Origin: Hypomyces perniciosus
Lineage: Eukaryota; Ascomycota; Sordariomycetes; Hypocreales; Hypocreaceae
NCBI GenBank assembly: GCA_008477525.1
Contig: SPDT01000004.1
Location: forward strand, 4,092,001 to 4,156,000
DNA length: 64,000 nt
Direction: 5' to 3'
The notes beneath the pieces are model-generated. The model was given only the letters and a program-made list of their open reading frames with translations, did not search any database and was not told where the DNA came from. Positions 57,225 to 64,000 of the stretch are shown piece after piece (the stretch's first letter is position 1; every line of letters begins with the position of its first letter). The position numbers and the translations under genes are program-made.

Positions 57225-58025
57225 AGTTCTTTCGGCTCCGAGGAGAATTAAAAATATAGCTTATGGTGGGAATTGAACTTACGGTTATTTATTGATTACC
57301 CTCTTAGCATAACTTGAATGATGACTGCCTAGCCCTATACCGCGGCTTCGATCACGACTTTAATGCATTGCCACTCTTTACTTATTTAATAGACTCTTAT
57401 TTTCTATATTTCTAGTAGGTTCGTGATAGTCTCACATTTGATCAATTTTATTAAATCCAATCAGATATAGCGAGATGTAGTCAGTCATCAGATATGAGGC
57501 TTTCAAGAACGGGTGGTCACAGGAAGAGAGTAATAGAGTCTGGAACGCAGGGAGCACGAAGTAGGCACGCAGGCGGTGACTATATTGGTCTCTACCTTTT
57601 CCTCATTGGAGGAAAGGGCTCCCATTATATCCCCTAGACTCCGAGAGTCGGCTTCCTTACTTCTTGACCTTCCGTTAGTGCGGGCGTTCTTCCTCATAGT
57701 CTTCCTCGTAGTGCGGCGTTGCTTCCGTAGTCATCCGGCTCGCTCCTGGCATAAAGCTTGAGATTGTCGATGAGAACCTCTGTGTTCAGATGGAACAAGT
57801 CGAACCATTCCACGAGAACCGGACACCGTGGAATACGGAGGCACAAATACGGAGATGCTCATCGTACTGTTTTGGCGATTGCTATGTTGCTTGAGCACAT
57901 CGAATGGAGATTGCGAGATGATCCTCGTTGAGATAAAGAGAGTGGCACCGAAATCATCGACATGATTGGGGCATCAGTTGATTGAAAAATCAAGCCTATA
58001 CTCCCCTGTTTATCGAGTCTTTGAG
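57225..58025. other. Flank between repeats and the accessory gene block
   Basis: About 800 bases. A GGGAATTGAAC box at about 57270-57280 resembles the T-arm of a minus-strand tRNA, but the cloverleaf does not close. The rest is the 3' flank of the next gene. No gene seen. Confidence 0.4.
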
Positions 58026-59068
58026 CTACCTCTTACGGGTTGTTGTCTTGCCGACGTTTTTCACTGTCGTATTATCAGTCCCCTTCTTCGATGTGATACT
58101 CTCTCTTCTCTTCTTTGTCGCTTCCTTTGCCTTCGCCTTCTGCTGATTCCTCGTCCTGGGGTTCTTCACCTCCTTCTTTGAGGTTTGCGTACGGCTCTTG
58201 ATTTTCCCGTCTGTGGTACTTCCGTCAACACTTATCCCGGTTGAAAAGTCAATATCCAGAAACTTGTTGAGGTTCTTCGCCACGGCCTCCGTCGTCATCT
58301 TCAGCATCTTCCCTATGAGGGGCCCTTCATTTTTCTCTCTATGCTCTTGCTGGTTCACCAACCGCACGAAATGCAATTCTTCCATAGAAGTTCGGTTGCT
58401 TTTATCGTGAAGCCTTTGAATCTCGCGCGCAACATACGCCTCATTGTACTTGGCCTTCCTTAGCCCAGCTTGAAATTGCTTATAGTCATAATCTCTTTCA
58501 TCATCTTTCTCCTCTTCAATGGCGTCATCCTCTTCCTGGTCTATATCATCGTCTTCGTCATCCTCCCACACCTGGAAATCTTTGACCTGGGTGTTCTTAA
58601 GAGAATCCGATAGCGTAATGCTGGGCTTTGTCGAGTCTTTGACCTCAGGTTTCAAAAAGCCAATTTTCTTTTCTTCGTTAGCAGCATTGCGAATTTCGAT
58701 GCCATGTGTGACTCCATTGTCGGAAAAGTAGAAGTGAATAAGGAAAAAAGGGTCGCCCTTGATAATGACAGGTTGCTCGCAGATAATATGCCAGCTGTCC
58801 CAGGCGCTGTACTGCATGTTTTCCCAATCCTCACCTACAATCTCTTTTTTCAGCAGCATATCCTTCCACTCTGGCTCTTCCTCTTTAGGATCGAGGAGCG
58901 CTTTGCCCAGCTGTCGTGTCTGCTTTGGCATTAGCAATCATATCATTCGACAGCTTGTATCGGCAAGAGGGAGGGCCATACTGTTTCTATTACCTCCTCT
59001 TCAATCCTTTCGTTTACCATGTTGTAGATATTTTTTTTCCGTTTTTTAACCTGACCACCCTGTGACAT
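58026..59068 (-). CDS. Charged protein with acidic middle and lysine-rich tail; possible C-terminal part of the MBL gene
   Basis: Exons 59068-58994 and 58919-58026 give 322 aa starting MSQGGQVKKRKKNIY. Middle segment WHIICEQPVIIKGDPFFLIH and FYFSDNGVTHGIEIRNAANE looks like a folded beta domain. Then a strongly acidic run (EDDEDDDIDQEEDD) and a basic tail with several KKR/KAK motifs, suggesting nuclear localisation. Its ATG lies only 18 bp after the stop of the MBL-fold gene. A GT-AG intron 59119-59069 (51 nt, both boundaries phase 0) would join the two into one 781-aa protein, which I find the more likely model. No family recognised for this part. Confidence 0.6.
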
Positions 59069-59086
59069 CTATCAGATCAGGATGAA

Positions 59087-60560
59087 TCAAAGAGAACACG
59101 GGGTTTTGATGCTGCCTACAATTTTCGGTTGGTTCGCAAGTTCTTCCTCTAGCTTCACCGCAAGCTGATCCCGTATTTTGCCATATTCATCTTGATCTTC
59201 ACTCATTTCAGAAGCCAGCGCACTCAGTATCCCCTTAAATTCTACATCTTCATCGTCGGGTCGCCTCCAAGATTCCTCAAAGCCTTTGAGCAATGACGGG
59301 ATGTTCTTGTCATGTTTCAGATTGATGCTCTTGCCAGAGGGCCGTTCCGTGGTGACCCAATAAGGTGAGCGGGTGGTGTAGAGTCGACCCTTCTTCTTAC
59401 TAAGAATTTGGCGTCTCATGAAGTCCAATACATCCCACGCTGTGTTGAAAAAATCAGTTTTTCGGTGTTGAACAAGTATGCAGTGTGAATGTATGTGACT
59501 CACTCGGATGGCCGTACTGATCGCCTGGTGTGACAAGATAATCAACCGGGTCAAACACGGCCACGGGGCTTCTGGAAAGATTGCCCCCGATCAGAACCTC
59601 TTTAGACGAGCCATGGTGATCCAACTTCATCATAGTCATGGGCATCTGGGGAAGCTGTTCGTGGGTGTTTCCTTTCAGCGTCGGAGCCACTATATCTGTC
59701 TCAACTTCTGGGTTGCCATCGCCGCCGGTGAAGTAGCAACAACGACCACCTCCGGCACCTGGCCAATAGAGAACGGCCAGGATTGACGTTTCGTTTGCTG
59801 TCGGCTTTGTTTTGATGGGCTTCTTAGAGCCTACGCCGTAGCTGTTGGCGCCGACGACGCAGAAACGCGGTTGGTCGTTTTTGATGACTCCCGAATAGTC
59901 TTTTCTGAGCCTATTATCTCTATCGAAAACGTGTTGTCGCGTAAAGAGATCGATGCCAATGAGGCACTCTCCAAACTTCAAGTCGAACCTATCGTCTTTA
60001 AACACGCGTTCATATCGCGGGTTTTGCTTGTTGCCCATACTTTTGGCTGGAACACTGCCTCCAGCATACACAATAGGCCTGTCTCCAGTCCCTTCGAAGT
60101 AGTGATAGAAGAAGCTTTTAGTTTGGCCGTTACGCTTCAGCTTGTGTTCTGGTAACAAGAGGTCTATAACGCCGCGGTAATGATCCTCATCCCAGTGGGT
60201 GACAACCCAGGCGTGGAATTTCCATTGAGAATGACCAACGAATTTATCCACTGCTGTCAATGCCTTTGCGATCTGGTTCCTAGCCTTGGTGCCTCCAGAG
60301 TCCTTGCCGCCGTCCATGATGAAAGCCTTGTGAAAAGTGCGCCCATTTTGCCCACCCTTTTTGAAGAGTACATGAATGGAGCAATCACCCAGAGGGACGG
60401 GAATCTGCCAATTGTGCACCTCCCATTCGCTAGTAGCAGCAGTCTTTTTTGAAGGTTCGTCGTTTGATTTGAAGTCGCATTCCCATGGCACTTGGGGGTG
60501 CGATTGACCAGTGGGATACGCTTTGTTCGACGGACGCCCATAGGCTTCGTATGCTGTCAT
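59087..60560 (-). CDS. ComEC/Rec2-like metallo-beta-lactamase-fold protein
   Basis: Exons 60560-59504 and 59439-59087; 469 aa if translation ends at 59087. Metal-binding motif VVTHWDEDHYRGVIDLL (H-x-D-x-D-H form), an FIMDGGKDSGGTK segment before it and LDHHGSSKEVLIGGN after it are those of the MBL-fold branch related to ComEC/Rec2 hydrolases. No signal peptide or TM segment, so it is likely intracellular. Likely a Zn/Mn hydrolase; substrate (nucleic acid or nucleotide by analogy) is inference. Start ATG at 60560 (MTAYEAYGRPSNKAY). It may continue through a 51-nt intron into the downstream charged region. Confidence 0.75.
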
Positions 60561-61665
60561 GATGGTGGCTCTCGATTGAATGAATGTCGACTGAATGAAT
60601 GCATGCAACTTGAACCATCCCCGTGCAAAGGGTCAAGGTGGGCTTAAAACTCGATAGCCACCGGGATCCTCATCCACAAGACTTTAAAAAGCGAGGCGAA
60701 AAGGGCAGGGTGTGCCAAATATTGGCATGGCATAGACGCCCTAACGAAAGTAAGCAGCTGAACCACCATATCGGACTTGGCAACCCATGGCTTGTCGAGT
60801 ATTGAGCTGAACGACAGGATGTGTATGATGTGACAAATGTCACTATGCTAGAATCCGATATTATCACATTAGCAAAGCCATGTGAGGTTTTCGCCTGAAA
60901 AGAGTGGATTATTGTGATAATGGTGATGAAGAAGCCATGCTTGTTGGAGGGTGAATATATCCACTTTGCAGCACACACCTGAACTATCGAATGCAGCCAC
61001 CCAATCAATCAATCAATCATTGGGAAATCCTTGCTGACTGACCCTTGCAGCGGCTGAGAGGTAACCAATAATTCTCGACCCATGTTCACATATGAAGAAG
61101 TAGGGCCAGACGTAAGTCTCCGGACCTAGCACATACAACAAAAAGCTACCTACTTCGTACTTGGTGGATGTCTACGAAATATCTGCCTACCTACTAGGGA
61201 GTGCTTCTAGAACACAGTCACTGACTCACGTCTAGACCTGGAGCTCCTCCGCTTTCATCAGCACCTCAGCTGAATCTCTAATGCCATTTCAAAAGGGCCC
61301 GACCCGAAGTTTGATTGCGGGCCGTTTCGGATAGGAATGTGATGGGTGATTGTTCTAGCGCTGTGGCGTTCATTCAACTCGACGACTGAACGGACATGTC
61401 TGCTTGTCACATCGCCACAGTCAAACACACTGTGAATAACAAAGCGTCTCTTTTTGGCAGTCTCTTCGCGGCCAGATCAAGTAATTGGCCACGTTCTACC
61501 ATCACATACATTGTCTGGCCCTGAGTGATCTGATGGACTAAAACATTACATCCAGAATTAACCCTGCTGAGAAATTGTAAGCACAGAGACCATAGATATT
61601 AATTAAGCCTAAAACAACCACAAAAGATGCAAATTGTGTGTGCGTACAGTTCGATCTCCATCTCA
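60561..61665. other. Intergenic region between MBL and MACPF genes
   Basis: About 1.1 kb between two minus-strand genes. Includes an (AATC)n run at about 61005-61020. No gene seen. Confidence 0.5.
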
Positions 61666-64000
61666 TCATTTGCCCCATATCGGACCCAGCTTGTCCACAA
61701 CGTCTCCCGACGCACCCCAGAAGCCCTTGAGACCGGTACAGCCATCAAGAGGCGTGTATTCCCTGACTTCACCACACCAACTAGTGCTACCGACGTGGAT
61801 TTTGTTGCCCAGCGTCGTGTGTATTTCGAAATACCCAATCCCTGTATCTCTCCCTCCACCCATAATCACCTTGTCGATCTTTTCATTTGGCCCAAACCGT
61901 ACGGGTACGATGTAATCACCACGCTCCTCTCCTCCGTGTCGGAGCTGGATCTGATCGTAGATGAGCTCCACCGACTGCAAAATCATTGTCTGGGGCAGCC
62001 AGTGTCTCATTTTCAATTCGAGACCCTGTGGCCAGGCAACGGTAACCATCATCCTCTGAAGGTCAATGGCGTCATTGAACTGGCCACCACCATGGGTGCC
62101 TGTGTGTCGGGCGAAGCGGAAGTCGGCATACTCGCGTTTGTTGTACTCATCGGTTACCCAAGCTTGCTCTTTTCCGTCAAGATACGTCAAAACGCCTGGT
62201 TCGCAGATGTCGGCTAGGGCAGACTTTTCAATCAGGCGCACAGCTTCCTGTGCTATCGCCACACTTTGTGCTTGGTCGATAGTGTCTTGCTGAACCTCCA
62301 GCGCGGCAGCTTTGATGGCCGTCTGTACCTCTGTAGCTGGCTCAGTTGGCTCCTCTTTGGCGGCCTCTTTTGCGATGGAAAAGCCAGTCAAGAGGGAAAC
62401 AATATCAGTAGCTGACATAGCAGTAGAGCCATTGGCTGCCGCATCCTCTTTGGGAACCTGAGTCACGCGTATAAGAAAGGGAGATTCACTCTTGCAACAT
62501 TGCAACTCACAGGCAGACGAGTAGCCCACACTTCGGGGGACTGGATGTCTATCTTCGGGGCTTTAGACGGATCATTGTTCCTAAAGCAGGACCTTGAGTA
62601 CCAGTGTCAAATACATCTGTATCAACTTTAAATGAACTCACAGTGAATCGATAAGGTCCATAATCTTTCTCATCTCCAACTTAATCAGCTTGCGCTCTTT
62701 GACCAGCGCTTCAACACTGAGATTCACAGGCTTCAAGTTCCTGTAGGGACTGAGCTTGTATGCCGCCGGGTTGGCCATAACGGCCTGCAGTCGCCCGAGG
62801 TTGCTCTTGTACTCCATGTAGTTGTCTAGTAGGTCGGACGTGTACTGTTGGACGGCAGAGAAGTTGGGCACCTTGATGTCAAGCTTGTAGGCCCATTCTA
62901 CAAAGCTGCGGTTGTTGTCGTACCGCGTGAGGATCGCCCAGGTGCGTTGGGGACAAGTGGCGACCCTGGAGGGGAATGCAGCAGCAGCCTTGATGAGACT
63001 TTCCAGCGTCCACTCTTCCTCATCTAGGTACAGCCATAGTCAGAATGCATATATAGCTAAAATGGGTATTATGAAGTATTGAATGCATACCTGGTTTGAT
63101 CTGACCTCCTCCCGACCAGCTGACAGTAATTGTCGTTTCTGTCTCCTTCAAAGCAGACTCAAAGGTAGACATGCCAGATCCCTCACTGAGAGTAAAGTCA
63201 CCCTTGGATGAGCCGTTCATTTGTCCCTTTAATCTAAAGTACGCTCCTTTGTTAAACCGATTCCTCCTGGTGAGTTTAGTTGCAGATCATCATTACTTAC
63301 ACAGCCTCAACTTCGCTCTTCTTGGAGACGTCCAAGACTTTGACTGAGACAATGCCGTGTAGGTCGCCTCCTTCCATGAACCCTACAATCTTCAGAGTCA
63401 ATAAATCTTCCAGTTGAAACAATGGCGGGCCTGCACTTTAATTACCGGAAACATAGCAGTCGCCGTATGTCTCAAAGAATCGCTTGTTGTCCATCACAAC
63501 ATCCTTCAATGGGTTGCTGCTCACACGTGCGTCAGCTATCGGCAAACGAATTGGTGTAGTTTTGTGAAGTAAATCTCAAAGACTTACAATCCTGGGTCAT
63601 TAATAGTCGTGGTCGTTTCTAGCCAAGCTACTGTCAGATCTTCACACCCACTAGCCTTTCAATCGGAGCTTTTAAGACTGAAGAGTGAACCCACGGTTAA
63701 TGACCCGAACAGATATGACAGCATTCATGTCGCTCGCCGCAAACTTGGCCTCATCCACTGTCAGCGAGTTCCCAGACACTTCTACTGTTCCTGTCTTGAT
63801 CGATGACGCCGCGCTGATGTTCATGCTGCGCACCACATCCGAGATCTTCTCGACGAAGCGCGAGCTGTATGAGACGATCTGCGAGACGTTGCCCGGACCG
63901 CCCACCCGCGTAGCCTGTGTCTTAAGCGACGACTTGGGGATGTCGACGGCGCCATTGATGCAGGGAATCTGGAGGAACGAGTTGAAGCCCTGGCCGAGCT
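61666..64000 (-). CDS. MACPF-domain protein with C-terminal jacalin-like lectin module (5' end outside window)
   Basis: Eight exons in the window (64000-63695, 63618-63588, 63516-63446, 63382-63301, 63233-63091, 63023-62642, 62580-62511, 62457-61666) give about 624 codons in a closed frame. The N-terminal part has the fungal MACPF signature YGDCYVSGFMEGGDLHG and preceding helical and strand segments (SYSSRFVEKISDVVRSMN). The C-terminal 140 residues (SVELIYDQIQLRHGG, VRFGPNEKIDKVIMG, LKGFWGASGDVVDKLGPIWG) resemble a jacalin-like beta-prism lectin. Such proteins can form membrane pores; in fungi roles in defence, predation or conidial biology are proposed. No frameshift is seen in the covered part; the start lies beyond 64000. 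Confidence 0.82.

Noticed and set aside
57255..57345. Possible minus-strand tRNA (T-arm-like GTTCAATTCCC)
   Set aside because: Acceptor stem and D-arm do not pair; at best a mutated relic.
1..64000. CRISPR arrays, bacterial operons or riboswitches
   Set aside because: The DNA is clearly eukaryotic (spliceosomal introns, fungal gene families); no regularly spaced identical repeats seen.

Overview
The window is from a filamentous ascomycete (Pezizomycotina). Genes are broken by short GT-AG introns (about 50-70 nt, with CTAAC-like branch points). The protein set is typical of that group: HET-domain protein, Crh-type cell-wall transglycosylase, multi-LysM secreted protein, chromodomain-bearing Ty3/gypsy relic, and dispersed 5S rRNA copies. 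The house-keeping proteins (DBP9, RAD5, bS6m) read most like Sordariomycetes, perhaps Hypocreales, but this is an impression and not a search result. A palindromic TACGGAGTA / TACTCCGTA word recurs between genes.

Layout. 0-10.5 kb: house-keeping block with DCN1 (neddylation), mitochondrial ribosomal protein bS6m, a complex I assembly factor of the phytoene-synthase fold, RAD5 (post-replication repair) and an aldo-keto reductase. 12-25 kb: cell-surface and accessory genes, namely two small single-TM proteins (one with a large histidine tract), a HET-domain gene divergent from a 132-aa unknown, a GPI-type aspartic protease whose prosegment carries three peptide repeats bounded by dibasic sites, a disrupted NAD(P)-binding gene, and a Crh/UTR2-like enzyme. 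26-31 kb: DBP9 helicase and a Myb/SANT protein. 31-37 kb: a gene-poor 6.2 kb stretch. 37-44.5 kb: a second Myb-like gene, a dihydroxy-acid dehydratase paralogue without obvious presequence, and the sorting nexin MVP1.

44.5-57.5 kb is repeat-rich: three diverged 5S rRNA copies, the ORF1 relic of a LINE, a five-LysM secreted protein gene, and a heavily AT-mutated (RIP-like) chromovirus bounded by nearly identical 222-bp LTRs. Two 581-bp solo-LTR-like elements lie in opposite orientation there, one nested in the chromovirus. 57.5-64 kb: an accessory block with a ComEC/Rec2-like metallo-beta-lactamase-fold protein (possibly fused through a 51-nt intron to a charged nuclear-type tail) and a MACPF-jacalin protein truncated by the window end.

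The most unusual item is the aspartic protease at 18845-20843. Its prosegment looks like a Kex2-processed repeat peptide precursor fused to a protease. All splice models were made by eye. Internal reading-frame closure was checked by exon length sums.
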